The notes under the pieces are model-generated. The model was not told the origin of the DNA. It saw nothing but the letters and a program-made list of their open reading frames with translations, and did not search any database. From Nocardioides gansuensis (lineage in GTDB: Bacteria; Actinomycetota; Actinomycetes; Propionibacteriales; Nocardioidaceae): a stretch of DNA of 64,000 nucleotides. A program made the translations under genes and the position numbers. Location of the stretch: the NCBI RefSeq assembly GCF_003076135.1, contig NZ_QDGZ01000002.1:248001-312000 (forward strand), given 5' to 3'. This document shows, one piece after another, positions 19,049 to 28,205 of this stretch (its first letter is position 1; the number at the start of each line of letters is the position of its first letter).

Positions 19049-19900
19049 TTAGGAGGTGGTGAGGTGGGCAAGGGTCAGCGGGAGTCCGTCGGCCGCGCCC
19101 ACGCATGAGCGCAGGTCCGACCAGGACTGTTCAAGGGGAGCCGCCTCGGCGGAGCACGGGTCCATCACGTTCACCCGGGTGTCGGTGCCGTCGCTCGTCG
19201 CGCTGCTCACGACGACCGCGTGCTCACCCGGCGGAGAGGCGGCGAGCCACAGCGGCCCGTGGGCCTCGAGGGCGTCGAACACGGCTCCCGCGGTCGCGGC
19301 GGTGGTGACGGTGAGCCCCCATGCGGCGAGGTCCGCGGCGCTGCGGGCCTGCCGCCCGTCCGCGTACGGCGTCCAGGGGCCGGCGCCGGCGGGCAGCTCG
19401 TCGGACGCCGGATCGAGCCGGTCGCGCCACGCGACCAGGGACGCGGCGGCCGCCGCGCCGCAGGTGAGCCCGGGACGGACCTTCGCGATACGGACGTCGT
19501 GCGTGACCCGTCGTACCGGCGGAAGGGACGGAGAGACGGGAGGGCGTGTCGCGAGCCTCGCCGCCACCTCGCCGACGTCGAGGAGGTCATCCTGGCGGCG
19601 GAGCGTGCCGACGCGGTCCGCTCGGGCGCGGGCAGCCTCGGCTGTGTCGACCTCGGCGGCGATCACCTGGTCCAGCTCGTCGAGCCTGCGCTCGAGGGCC
19701 AGCGGGCCGAGGTCGTAGGTCGTCGCCGTGCTCATCTGCTTGCCGAGCCGGTCGAAGACAGCGTGGCTCTGGGCCGCGGACTTCGCGTCGCCGTGGTCCA
19801 GGACCGCGTCCTCGGCTGGTGCCGAGGCCGCCGGCGCCGGCGCGGGCTCGGGTACGGGCGGCGAGGCCGGATCGGGCCGGTGGGAGGCCAGGATCGTCAT
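19049..19900 (-). CDS. Second papain-like cysteine protease homologue, probably 5'-truncated
   Basis: 283 residues from the only usable ATG (19900). Cys147 in GLTCGAAAAASL, His227 in PGEHAVVVSSA and Asp247 in NVMDPCS form a papain-like triad in the same order as the neighbouring protease; overall similarity is low. An N-terminal coiled coil (about 65-100) precedes the domain. The same frame continues upstream of this ATG for 46 codons of Pro/Ala-rich coding-like sequence, then meets a TGA at about 20041 with no start codon in between. The original N-terminus therefore seems to have been lost where a monooxygenase gene was joined on. Confidence 0.6.
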   Translation of the reverse strand: MTILASHRPDPASPPVPEPAPAPAASAPAEDAVLDHGDAKSAAQSHAVFDRLGKQMSTATTYDLGPLALERRLDELDQVIAAEVDTAEAARARADRVGTLRRQDDLLDVGEVAARLATRPPVSPSLPPVRRVTHDVRIAKVRPGLTCGAAAAASLVAWRDRLDPASDELPAGAGPWTPYADGRQARSAADLAAWGLTVTTAATAGAVFDALEAHGPLWLAASPPGEHAVVVSSATSDGTDTRVNVMDPCSAEAAPLEQSWSDLRSCVGAADGLPLTLAHLTTS

Positions 19901-21501
19901 CAGGTCTTCCTTGAACGACTCGTCCTCCTTCGCCGGTGGCCGGGCGACCTTGGTCGGGGCACTCGGCGTCGCGCTCGGAGGCGGTGGTGCGGCGGACGGT
20001 GGCGCGCGGTCGCTGGGGGAGTCGGGGGGAAGAGAGCTTCAGCCGGAGATGCGGGACTCGCCGGAGCGTATCTGCTGCTGGTGGCGCGGACGCGCATGGT
20101 CTGGAGGTAGTCGTCGATCGCCGCGCTGTCATCGTCGCGCCCGATGGCCGCGACGTAACCGTCGGGTCGGATCAACACCCGACCTGGCAGGCCGTCATCC
20201 GGGCCCGCGAGCAAGTGGTTGCCGTCCCGCAGCGCCTCGTTGATTCTGCGGCCGTCCCGCATGCGGATGTTCGGCATCCGCTCGCCCGGCTCCGGCAGGC
20301 CCCGCACTCGACCCGGGCGCGTGATTGGACTGTCGGGGTAGGCGATCGCCAGCTGCGCCATCCGATTCGCCAGGTGCCGCCGGATCTTCGGCAGGCGCAG
20401 CAGCGGCATCCTGGCCCGCCGCAGCGCGCGCTTGATCCGCGACGGTTCGGTCGCGAAGCGCACCATGTTGTCGGTGAAGGCCATCACCTTCTGGGTCGCC
20501 GGGTACCGCTCTGCGCCATAGCTGTCGAGGAGCGAGTCTGGTGCCTGTTCGAGGACCACGTGTGCCACCTTCCAGCCCAAGTTGGCGGCGTCGTTGATGC
20601 CCAGGTTCATGCCCTGCGCGCCGGTCGGCGCGTGGATGTGGGCGGCGTCGCCGGCCAAGAACACGCGGCCGCGTCGGTAGACGTCGGTCGAGCGGATCTG
20701 GCAGCGGAAGCAGTGGAGCGTCTGAGGGTCGCGGACGACGATCTCGCCCGGGCCGCGAGCGTCGACGAGCCGCTGGATCTCCGCCAGTGTGGGCGGTGCA
20801 CCCCCGCGGTCCCCGGGCACTGGAGCGGAGACGCGCCAGAGGCGCCCGTCGATCGGGATCAGGCCGAGCGCCTGCCCCCCGGCACCCCAATAGACGTGCA
20901 CGTTGTCGCTGCTCTCGACACCGTCGAGTTCGGCATCAGCGAGTAGCCAGTCGAACGGATAGGGCTGCCCCACGAACGGGACGTCCAGGATGTGGCGCAC
21001 CTTGCTGTGCGACCCGTCGCAGCCGGCGAGGAATGCGGTCGTGACCTGCTCCTTGAGGCCCTCAGCGTCCCGCAATGTGGTGGTCACGGCGCCGGCATCC
21101 TGAACGAAGCCCAGCAGCTCCACCCCGGACTCGACCTTCCCGCCGAGCTCGGCAAGCCGCGACCGGAGCACCCCCTCCGTTCGGTGCTGCGGCAGGTGCA
21201 GCATGAACGCGTAGTCCGAGTCTGCGTAGGTCATGTCGATGCCGACCTGTCGCCGGCCGTCGAAGTAGACGCTGACCCCCGTGGTCCGGTGCCCGTTCGC
21301 CAGCAGTTCGCCGGCCAGGCCCATCATGTCAAGGGTCTCCAGGGTGCGGGGTTGGATGCCGATCGCCCGGCTGAGCTTCGGCAGCCCGGGATCCTTGTCG
21401 ATGACGCGCGTACGCACGCCACGTGAGATCAGCTGGATCGCGAGCGTCAGGCCGGTGGGCCCGGCCCCTACGACCAGCACGTCGAGGTCTGTGGTCTCCA
21501 T
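19900..21501 (-). CDS. FAD-dependent aromatic-ring monooxygenase with aberrant C-terminus
   Basis: 533 residues from ATG 21501, which fits the family start (METTDLDVLVVGAGPTGL) better than an earlier ATG. The FAD-binding GAGPTG is at residues 12-17, a DG-type segment in the middle, and RVFLAGDAAHIHAPTGAQGM near residue 290. This is the PF01494 group of flavoprotein hydroxylases acting on phenolic or polyketide substrates. The natural end should be near PDGYVAAIGRDD...AIDDYLQTM. About 50 further residues, rich in Arg/Pro/His, are translated from the former protease 5' region. Its TGA overlaps the protease ATG (TGATG). It lies just downstream of a regulator gene on the same strand, probably its activator. 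Confidence 0.8.
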   Translation of the reverse strand: METTDLDVLVVGAGPTGLTLAIQLISRGVRTRVIDKDPGLPKLSRAIGIQPRTLETLDMMGLAGELLANGHRTTGVSVYFDGRRQVGIDMTYADSDYAFMLHLPQHRTEGVLRSRLAELGGKVESGVELLGFVQDAGAVTTTLRDAEGLKEQVTTAFLAGCDGSHSKVRHILDVPFVGQPYPFDWLLADAELDGVESSDNVHVYWGAGGQALGLIPIDGRLWRVSAPVPGDRGGAPPTLAEIQRLVDARGPGEIVVRDPQTLHCFRCQIRSTDVYRRGRVFLAGDAAHIHAPTGAQGMNLGINDAANLGWKVAHVVLEQAPDSLLDSYGAERYPATQKVMAFTDNMVRFATEPSRIKRALRRARMPLLRLPKIRRHLANRMAQLAIAYPDSPITRPGRVRGLPEPGERMPNIRMRDGRRINEALRDGNHLLAGPDDGLPGRVLIRPDGYVAAIGRDDDSAAIDDYLQTMRVRATSSRYAPASPASPAEALFPPTPPATARHRPPHHRLRARRRVPRPRSPGHRRRRTSRSRKT

Positions 21502-21544
21502 GCACCGACTCTGCGCCGGGGCGAGATCCGAGGGGTCCGTGGGA

Positions 21545-23778
21545 CTACGTAACATCACCACGCAGGTCGGTCATCAGCCCCGCTTCGTGCGCCCACACGG
21601 TGAGCTGTCCGCGGGTGTTGAAGCCGAGCTTGGCGAGCACTCGGCTGACGTGCGTCTCGACCGTCCGTACCGACAGGACAGTTGCTCGGCGATCTGGCGA
21701 TTCGTCAGCCCCCGGGCCGCCAGGGTTGCGATCTCGCGCTCACGCTCCGTGAGCCTTGGCGAGGTGCCGACGTGCCAGGGGTCCTCGGGCCGTGGGTCGA
21801 GGCCGGCGGCGATCAGCTCGCTGATCCCCATGGTGCGGCCCTCGGCCTGCAACCGAATGGCTGCCGAGCCAACCTCGGCGAGAACTGGCGCCAGCCAGCC
21901 CTCGAGCAGAGTCCGGATGAACTGCGGCCGATTGGTCTGGTCGGCCTGCTCGTGGGCCGAGGCGGCGCCCGCCAGCCGGAGCGCTGTCCGCGGCCGACTT
22001 CGCCGCGCGGCAAGACCGGCCAGGATGCTCAACGCGATCGGAATCCCGAATCGGTCCCCCACGTCGACAACGGCCGGAACCGCATGTGCGAGAGCTGCCT
22101 CCGCTCCGCTTAGGTCGCCCATGTCCATCCTCACCGCCCCGAGGAGATACCCGGCACGGGCCGACGTGACGGGCTGGCCCAATTCAGCACACCGCTGCGC
22201 GCATGCCTCCAGCCGATCCCGCGCAAGCTCCAAGTCCCCGGCGAAGTGAGCCAGGGCGCCGCCGAGCCACAGCGCAATCGCCAAGCCCACGGCGTCCCCC
22301 GAGGCCTCGTGAAGTGCGAGCGACTGCTCGACGTCGTCGCGGGCGCCAGCCGGGTCACCGATGACGCCCCGGACACGGCCCCTGGCCAACAACGCGTCGG
22401 CCTCCCTGCTGCGGTCCCCTGTGGCGCGAGCCGCCGAGAGGGCCTCATCAAGGAGCGGCAGCGCGACGCCGCGATCGCCCTGGTCGGTCGCGAGCCAGGC
22501 CTCGCCGATGAGCGCGTCTGTGAAGTCGGGTTCGCCAACCGTCGCGTGCTGCCGTAGGTCGGCCAGGCGTCGACGCCCCTCGGTGAAATAGCCGCGGATG
22601 GTCCAGAAGCCGGTCAGCCGATTGGCCATCCGCAGTGCCACGCCAGGGTCCGACTCGGAGTAGTGATCGAGGGCCGCCCGGAGGTTGTCGTGCTCGCGCT
22701 CAACGGTGTTCAGATCCGCACGGTCGGGCGTGGCCGGCGGCCGCGGCATGGGCTCGACACGCCGGAAGAACGCGTGAGCGTGCGCGTCACGGGTTGCCCG
22801 CAGCTCCTCGCCTGCGGCAAGTTGCTCGGCTGCGAACTCACGCACGGTTTCCAACATCGCGAATCGCGGAACCCCCCCAGCGTCCGCACGGCGCAGCAGG
22901 CTGTGATCGACCAGTTCGGCCACCGCATCGAGAACCGACCCGTCTGAGCCGACGGCTGCACACACCTCAGTGAGCGCGTCGAGATCGATGCCCCCACGAA
23001 AGACCGAGCAGACGGCGAACAGTCGCTGCGCCTGATCGCTCAACAGCTCGTGGCTCCACGCGATCGTGGCTCGAAGCGTGCGCTGGCGGTCTGGCACGTC
23101 ACGGTTGTTGCTCACCAGAAGGGCAAGCGAGTCGCCGAGCCGCTCGAGAATCGCCTCGGGAGGTAGCACACGAACCCGGGCTGCAGCCAACTCGATCGCC
23201 AGCGGCAGTCCGTCGAGTCGCTCGGCGATTCCCTCGAGCGTGGATGAGTTCGCCTCCGTCAACACGAATCCGGGATCCGAGGCGGCGGCCCGGGCTGCGA
23301 AGAGTTGCGGCGCCTCCGACAACGGCGGCACCGGCAGTTCCTGCTCCCAGGAGACATGAAGGGGCGCGCGACTCGTCGCCACGACCCGCACCCTCTCGGT
23401 CGCAGCGAGGAGGTCGGCGACGAACCCGCTCGCCTCAAGTACCTGCTCCATGTTGTCGAGCACCAACAGCAGGTCCCGACCCACCAGGTTGGCCACGATG
23501 TGATCGAGCAAAGGGGTTCCGCGAGAGTCCTGGAGCCCGAGCCCCCCGGCGATCTCGACCGGCACCAGCGCGGGGTCCCGGACGGCCGCCAGCGGCACGA
23601 AACTCGCGCCATCCGCGAATTCCGCTGCCGACCTGCGCGCCAACTCAATCGCGAGGCGAGTCTTGCCCACGCCACCCGGACCGGTCAGCGTGAGCAGCCG
23701 CGACCCGGCCAGCAGGCTTCGCGCCTGTGCCAATTCGGTTTCGCGTCCGACGAAGCTCGTCGGGGGTTGCGGCAACAC
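21545..23778 (-). pseudogene. LuxR/AfsR-type ATPase regulator, frameshifted in its HTH
   Basis: The protein starts MLPQPPTSFVGRETELAQA and has an NB-ARC-like ATPase (Walker A GPGGVGKTRL near residue 36; DLLLVLDNME as Walker B), then TPR-like helices, and opens a C-terminal LuxR HTH (LTEREREIATLAARGLTNRQ). After IAEQLS the frame slips: one frame gives CRYGRSRRTSAEC and stops at 21574, while the neighbouring frame restores VSRVLAKLGFNTRG through WAHEAG to a stop at 21545. An indel at about 21670-21685 therefore breaks the recognition helix. Either the gene is dead for DNA binding or the base is a sequencing error. It probably regulated the adjacent monooxygenase. Confidence 0.75.
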
Positions 23779-23883
23779 GCCTCATCGTTACACCCCCGCC
23801 GTCGGTGCGACTGCGAATCGGGACGGCCCCGACAAGATTCCCCGTCGTCGACTGCGGTGTTTCACGAGTGAACTCAATTGCTA

Positions 23884-23896
23884 CACACACTGTGTG
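23884..23896. promoter_or_regulatory. Palindrome upstream of the LuxR-type regulator
   Basis: CACACA-C-TGTGTG is a perfect 13-bp inverted repeat about 105 bp before the regulator start, in the 240-bp gap between that gene and the TIR-like gene. It could be an operator. I see nothing else in this gap. Confidence 0.3.
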
Positions 23897-24018
23897 CTGC
23901 CTGCGTCGCCGAACCGGGAGCCGCGCGTGCTGAGAGGTACGTCATTGCGCCGCCTGCCGGCGCGTCGCCAAAGCATCCGGATCTGCTTGTTATGTACGTG
24001 ATCTCGAAGGAGTGACGC

Positions 24019-24924
24019 TCAGGAGCTGGCGATCGAGCGCCACTCCTCGAGCTTCGTCGCAATCAACTCGGCGCGGCGCTGTTGGTCACTGCTATCCAGG
24101 ATGGTCAGGTCCTCGGGGTCGGCACGCAGGTAGACCCCGGACGTGCGCGCCCTTATGGTGGGGTCGGCGTCTGCACGGGTGGTCCAGTAGCCGGCGGCCC
24201 GGTCGATGGACTCGAGCCTGATCTCCCCGGTGCCCTCGAGCTGGGGCGCGTCGGGGTGTCGGGGACGTTCGCCGTTCCAGTAGTAGAAGATCCCGGAGGG
24301 ATCACTCATCTCCTTCGATGCCTCACTCCAGTAGCGCGCCGACAGCGTGCCGTCCTCCTGCCAGCTTCGGCCGTTCACCTCCAACCCGCCATGACGATTC
24401 CGCGAGATCCGCAGCAGGCTCACGGCCGAGGGCTCAAGCTCGGTGCGCACGGTCAGGGAGTGCTGCCACCACTCTCCCTCGATGCGCGCGAGCCTGCCCT
24501 CGTTCTCGATCGCATGGCGGAGCTTCTGGTTGATCGACTTGATCTCCGTCGAGGTGGTCTTGGCGTACCGCACGCACGTCAGGCCGAGCAGGTCGCTGGG
24601 GAGCTTCGCGCCGTTGGCATGGAGGATGAACGTCCGTCGCATGCCGAGTGCGCCACCGAACAGACCCGCCTCGAAGACCACATTGTCGCGCGGGGACGCC
24701 TGGCCCAGCGCGTCGGCATGGGAGGTCCAATCGTCCTGGGCGAAGACGAACGCGGCGAAGTCAACCTCGCGGGTGAGTTCGACAAGCCGCTCCAGCGTGG
24801 AGGTGCCGGGATTGAACGTCGTGGTCCACGGCTCGACGTCGGCCACCGGCTCGAGGCCGCGGGTCAGCGACTCGAGCAGCTTCGCCTGCTGGCCGGACGA
24901 GCCGAGAAAGACGCGTGGCTTCAT
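24019..24924 (-). CDS. TIR-like (PF10137-type) protein with beta-rich C-terminal domain
   Basis: 301 residues with ribosome site CAGGAG before ATG 24924. Residues 1-130 match the predicted nucleotide-binding TIR-like fold used by CBASS/Pycsar effectors: FLGSSGQQAKLLESL, DFAAFVFAQDD, and RDNVVFEAGLFGGALG with the likely catalytic Glu85. Such domains degrade NAD+ when triggered. Residues about 150-270 (EGEWWQHSLTV, RISRNRHGGLEVNG, GIFYYWNG) look like a beta-barrel or beta-sandwich, perhaps a ligand or damage sensor; I do not recognise it. No cyclase gene lies nearby, so this may be a self-contained abortive-infection protein. Confidence 0.7.
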   Translation of the reverse strand: MKPRVFLGSSGQQAKLLESLTRGLEPVADVEPWTTTFNPGTSTLERLVELTREVDFAAFVFAQDDWTSHADALGQASPRDNVVFEAGLFGGALGMRRTFILHANGAKLPSDLLGLTCVRYAKTTSTEIKSINQKLRHAIENEGRLARIEGEWWQHSLTVRTELEPSAVSLLRISRNRHGGLEVNGRSWQEDGTLSARYWSEASKEMSDPSGIFYYWNGERPRHPDAPQLEGTGEIRLESIDRAAGYWTTRADADPTIRARTSGVYLRADPEDLTILDSSDQQRRAELIATKLEEWRSIASS

Positions 24925-25247
24925 CGTGAACTCCTGACGAGGCGACGTGCGACGTACGCCGTGGCAGGCATCCTAGTAGCGGGACCGAAGGCCTACTTGA
25001 CGCTCGCCTCGGATGTGTCCGGTTTGGTCAAAGGAGCCGGGCTTGACCACGGTCACGGTGTGGGCAAGAGACACCGCGGAGCGGTGGGAAGTCCTCTTCC
25101 GAGCTCCCTCGCGGCGCGGGTCGTAGGCGCACGCTACTGCCGCGTCGTTCGCTGCTCGGGTCGACGCCGGGTGAATCGGGCGGGAAGCCTCGGCCACCTC
25201 GCCCGAGCCCCCGACCTCTGAACATCCGAGCCGTCGGTGGCCGGGTC

Positions 25248-25253
25248 TAGTGT
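25248..25253 (+). promoter_or_regulatory. Possible -10 box of a leaderless promoter
   Basis: TAGTGT (TANNNT pattern) ends six bases before the ATG at 25260, which lacks a ribosome site; this is the usual leaderless layout. The 335-bp gap from 24925 otherwise shows nothing identifiable. Confidence 0.35.
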
Positions 25254-25259
25254 CGGGAC

Positions 25260-25712
25260 ATGGTGACTTGGCAACTCACGATCGACTCGAACGATCCGGC
25301 ACGGATGGCTCGGTTCTGGGCGCCCCTGTTGGGTTATGTGCCCGAGCCGCCGCCCGACGGCTTCGATTCCTGGCTGGCCTACTACCAGTCCGTCGTGCCC
25401 GAGGAGAATCTCGGCGGCGACCCCGACGACTACATCGATCGGCTCGTCGACCCAGCTGGTGAAGGGCCGAAGATCTGGTTCCAGCCGGTGCCGGAGAAGA
25501 AGACAGTCAAGACCCGGTTCCACTTCGACATCTACGTCGCCGACCGCTCCGCCCCGATGGAGGAGATTGTCGCGACAGTCGATGCCAAGGTGGCCGCGCT
25601 GGTCGACCTCGGCGCCACCATCGATCATCCGAACCGGGTCGACACCGACACCCTGCAGCGGTACTCCGTCGTGATGCACGATCCGGAAGGAAACGAGTTC
25701 TGCGTGGCGTGA
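25260..25712 (+). CDS. VOC/glyoxalase-like protein
   Basis: 150 residues. The N-terminal WQLTIDSNDPARMARFWAPL and the C-terminal VVMHDPEGNEFCVA are hallmarks of the actinobacterial glyoxalase-like (PF18029) branch of the VOC superfamily, with the paired beta-alpha-beta modules and a metal-site Glu near the C-terminus. Members include lyases, dioxygenases and antibiotic-binding proteins, and the substrate cannot be told from sequence. It is a single gene, probably with a leaderless promoter, followed by a terminator-like hairpin. Confidence 0.85.
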   Translation: MVTWQLTIDSNDPARMARFWAPLLGYVPEPPPDGFDSWLAYYQSVVPEENLGGDPDDYIDRLVDPAGEGPKIWFQPVPEKKTVKTRFHFDIYVADRSAPMEEIVATVDAKVAALVDLGATIDHPNRVDTDTLQRYSVVMHDPEGNEFCVA

Positions 25713-25828
25713 GGCCCTGGTGTGGAAGAAGCCCACCGTTCTGCCGCGATCCGCACTACTGGTGCGTCTTACCGCTGCCTTGCGCGCTCGTGCCTGAGTA
25801 CGCCGCAACTGTCCGGGTGTACCGGGCA

Positions 25829-25858
25829 AGAGGGCGGTGACGCGATGCGCCGCCCTCT
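25829..25858. terminator. Bidirectional terminator-like hairpin
   Basis: AGAGGGCGG and CCGCCCTCT form a 9-bp stem around a 12-base loop, between the convergent VOC and carboxymuconolactone-decarboxylase-like genes. No T-run follows, as is usual at this GC content. Confidence 0.5.
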
Positions 25859-25879
25859 GACCTTCCGTCTGAGCCGCTG

Positions 25880-26332
25880 TCAGGGGGCGACCGGGTAGTG
25901 GCTTGCGATGGCGATCCGGTTCCAGGTGTTGATGACGATGGTGAGCAGGATGACGGCTGCAATCTGCTTCTCTTCCAGAACGCCCTCGATGTCGACCTTC
26001 GGGGCCGGGGCGGTATGCTCGTCGCCGATCCGGGTGATTCGTTCGGCCAGGGCGAGGGCGGCCTGCTCCTGCGGGGTGAAGTACTCCGACTCCCACCAGG
26101 CCGCGACGAGGGCGAGGCGGTCGGTGGTCTCGCCCTTCTCGAGCGCGTCGCGCGTGTGCATGCGCAGGCAGAAGGCGCAACCGTTGAGCTGCGAGGCGCG
26201 CACCTTGACCAGCTCGACGAGCAGCGGGTCGAGGCCTGCGGTCACCGCGGCCTCCTCGGCGGCCTTGTCTGCGGCGAGCTGGGCCTCGTAGGCAGCCGGG
26301 AAGAGCTTGGTGAGGTTGACGTGCGGCAGCAT
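25880..26332 (-). CDS. Carboxymuconolactone decarboxylase/AhpD-like protein
   Basis: 150 residues from ATG 26332 (ribosome site AGGAAG). The CMD domain carries the redox motif CAFCLRMH (Cys52, Cys55, His59), as in AhpD-like peroxidase partners, so a thiol-dependent peroxidase or stress role is more likely than ring decarboxylation. It is divergent from an ECF41 sigma factor gene. ECF41 sigma factors are known to sit beside and control such COE genes (carboxymuconolactone decarboxylase, oxidoreductase, epimerase), so this is the expected target of that sigma factor. Confidence 0.88.
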   Translation of the reverse strand: MLPHVNLTKLFPAAYEAQLAADKAAEEAAVTAGLDPLLVELVKVRASQLNGCAFCLRMHTRDALEKGETTDRLALVAAWWESEYFTPQEQAALALAERITRIGDEHTAPAPKVDIEGVLEEKQIAAVILLTIVINTWNRIAIASHYPVAP

Positions 26333-26403
26333 GATGACTTCCTGTCCTCGATGGCCCGGCGGTTCGCGGGCGTTCTCTGAGATGACGACGCGGCGCCCCG
26401 AGG

Positions 26404-26423
26404 TGTGAGGTCGTGACCTCACA
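26404..26423. promoter_or_regulatory. 20-bp palindrome in the ECF41/CMD divergent promoter
   Basis: TGTGAGGTCGTGACCTCACA is a perfect inverted repeat apart from its central GT. It sits between the two divergent genes, 71 bp before the CMD start and 49 bp before the sigma gene start. On the - strand the right arm (TCACA) followed about 16 bases later by CGTC also resembles the ECF41 -35/-10 pair (TGTCACA...CGTC). It may therefore be an operator, a promoter element, or both. Confidence 0.5.
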
Positions 26424-26472
26424 TTCGGGCCGTGCGCCTCGTCACCATGGCGTGAGCAGCGAAGGAGCCCCG

Positions 26473-27351
26473 ATGGACGAGCTTGACACCGTGATGGCGG
26501 AGCGGCGCCGGCTGATCGCCCTCGCCTACCGCCTGCTCGGCACCCTCGAGGAGGCCGAGGACGCGGTGCAGGAGACCTACCTCCGCTGGTACCGCCTCGC
26601 GGGGAAGGAGCGCGCGGCGATCGGCAACCCACAGGGCTGGCTGACCCGGGTCGCGAGCAGGATCTGCCTCGACGTGCTGAAGTCGGCGCGCGCCCGGCGG
26701 GAGCAGTACGTCGGCGAGTGGCTGCCCGAGCCGGTGCCGGCGGGTCTCCTCGGCGACGGCGCGACCCCCGACCCGGCCGATCGAGTGACCCTCGACGACA
26801 CAATCAGCACCGCCCTACTCGTGCTCCTCGACACGATGACGCCCGCCGAGCGGGTGGCATTCGTGCTGCACGACGTGTTCGCACTGCCCTTCCCCGAGAT
26901 CGCCGAGATCGTCGGCCGCTCCCCGGCGGCGGTACGGCAACTCGCGACCGCCGCCCGGCGACGGATCGCCGACCACCGCAGCATCGTCGCCCCGCCCGCC
27001 GAGCACGATGCGGTAGTCCGCGCGTTCCTCGCGGCCGCCGGCGGCGCAAACCTCGACGCGCTCACCAGGCTGCTGGACCCGTCGGTCACGCTCCGCTCCG
27101 ACGGTGGCGGCGTGGTGAGCGCGGCCCGAAACCCCGTAGTCGGACCCATGCGAGTCGCACGGTTCCTACTCGGCGTCCTCACCAAGAGGCCGACCTGGGC
27201 GGTCTCGGAGCGGGTCACCGCCGACGGACTCGGGTTCACCCTGACCGAACGCGGCGAGGTGCGAGCAGTTGTCAACCTGCGAGTCGCCGGCGGACTGGTC
27301 ACCGACGTGTGGATGGTGGTCAACCCCGGCAAGCTCACCGGCTGGCGCTAG
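26473..27351 (+). CDS. ECF41-family sigma factor (SigJ-like) with SnoaL-like C-terminal domain
   Basis: 292 residues from ATG 26473 with ribosome site GAAGGAG. Sigma region 2 (about 10-75, LAYRLLGTLEEAEDAVQETY) and region 4 (about 105-165) are followed by a 120-residue SnoaL/NTF2-like domain. The ECF41 signatures are visible: WLPEP at residues 83-87, DGGG in the C-terminal domain (DGGGVVSAARNPVVG) and NPGKL near the end (family NPDKL). In ECF41 the C-terminal domain replaces a separate anti-sigma factor and tunes activity. It probably controls its own gene and the divergent CMD gene. Confidence 0.92.
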   Translation: MDELDTVMAERRRLIALAYRLLGTLEEAEDAVQETYLRWYRLAGKERAAIGNPQGWLTRVASRICLDVLKSARARREQYVGEWLPEPVPAGLLGDGATPDPADRVTLDDTISTALLVLLDTMTPAERVAFVLHDVFALPFPEIAEIVGRSPAAVRQLATAARRRIADHRSIVAPPAEHDAVVRAFLAAAGGANLDALTRLLDPSVTLRSDGGGVVSAARNPVVGPMRVARFLLGVLTKRPTWAVSERVTADGLGFTLTERGEVRAVVNLRVAGGLVTDVWMVVNPGKLTGWR

Positions 27352-27731
27352 ATCGTCTCGGTCGGCCGTTCATCGGCGCCATGGCCAGATGACGATGCCC
27401 CTCCACTGCCGTGCGGCGGTGCGTCATACCGGCGCGTCCTACCGCCGCGTGTCGGCTACGCTGATGCGACTGACTCTTTCGAAGTTGGGCACGTCGGGCG
27501 AACCCGAGGAAGCCATGGCCGAACTTGAGTGGGCGGGCCGTAGGGGTACCCACTGCAAAGTTCAACGTTCCGCCAAGATGCCCAGGCCGGGTACGCGAAC
27601 GCCTACGGTCGGCTGAGTGACGTCTGATGACCACGCCGAACGGCCACAGCTCTTGGGTTCGTCAACCGATTGATCTATCACACCGCGCCCGAAGAGGCGT
27701 TTCTGCCGGTGAGACCGGGCGCAACGGTTCT

Positions 27732-27990
27732 CTACGGTCTGAACGGCGCTGCCACCGAGCCCAGGTCGCGCGGCCGGGCGCCGGAGGCGACGACCAGTCC
27801 GTCGAACTCGGTCCGCTCTCGGTCGTCGACGACGACAGTCCGGCCGGGGAGATCGACTCGGCTCGCCCGTGCCCCCAGGCGCCAGACGACGTCCGGGACC
27901 TCATCCGTGATGTCCAGGTGCCGCCGTTCGGTCGTTCCCGTCATGAATCCCTTGGACAGGGGGAAGCGGTCAAAGGGACGGCGGCGCTCG
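27732..27990 (-). pseudogene. N-terminal stub of a ferredoxin-reductase-like FAD protein
   Basis: On the - strand, FDRFPLSKGFMTGTTERRHL, EVPDVVWRLGAR and EFDGLVVASGARPRDLG form the FAD-binding segment of a ferredoxin reductase. It closely resembles the damaged gene at 49190-50331 (DRYPLSKGFLTGETQRREL). No glycine-rich N-terminus and no NAD domain are present, so only about 85 codons survive. The stretch 27352-27731 shows no gene. Confidence 0.6.
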
Positions 27991-28205
27991 CCACCACCTA
28001 CCTCGAAGTCGTCAGCACCCACGGGACCAGGCTCTCGCCCCAGTGCGGACGGCCACCGAGCTCGGAGTCGACTGATTGATGGGCGGCACCTGGATCGAGG
28101 CGACCCTCGCCCTTCTGCAGGGCACATCCATCGGAAACCTGCCCTTCCCCGGCGAACCCGTGGGGCACCCCACCTGACTCGCCGGAGACCCCCGACGGCA
28201 TCGCC

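Noticed and set aside
18230..19108. 292-codon + strand frame opposite the papain-like protease
   Set aside because: Shadow frame; the protease strand shows the triad motifs and a normal composition.
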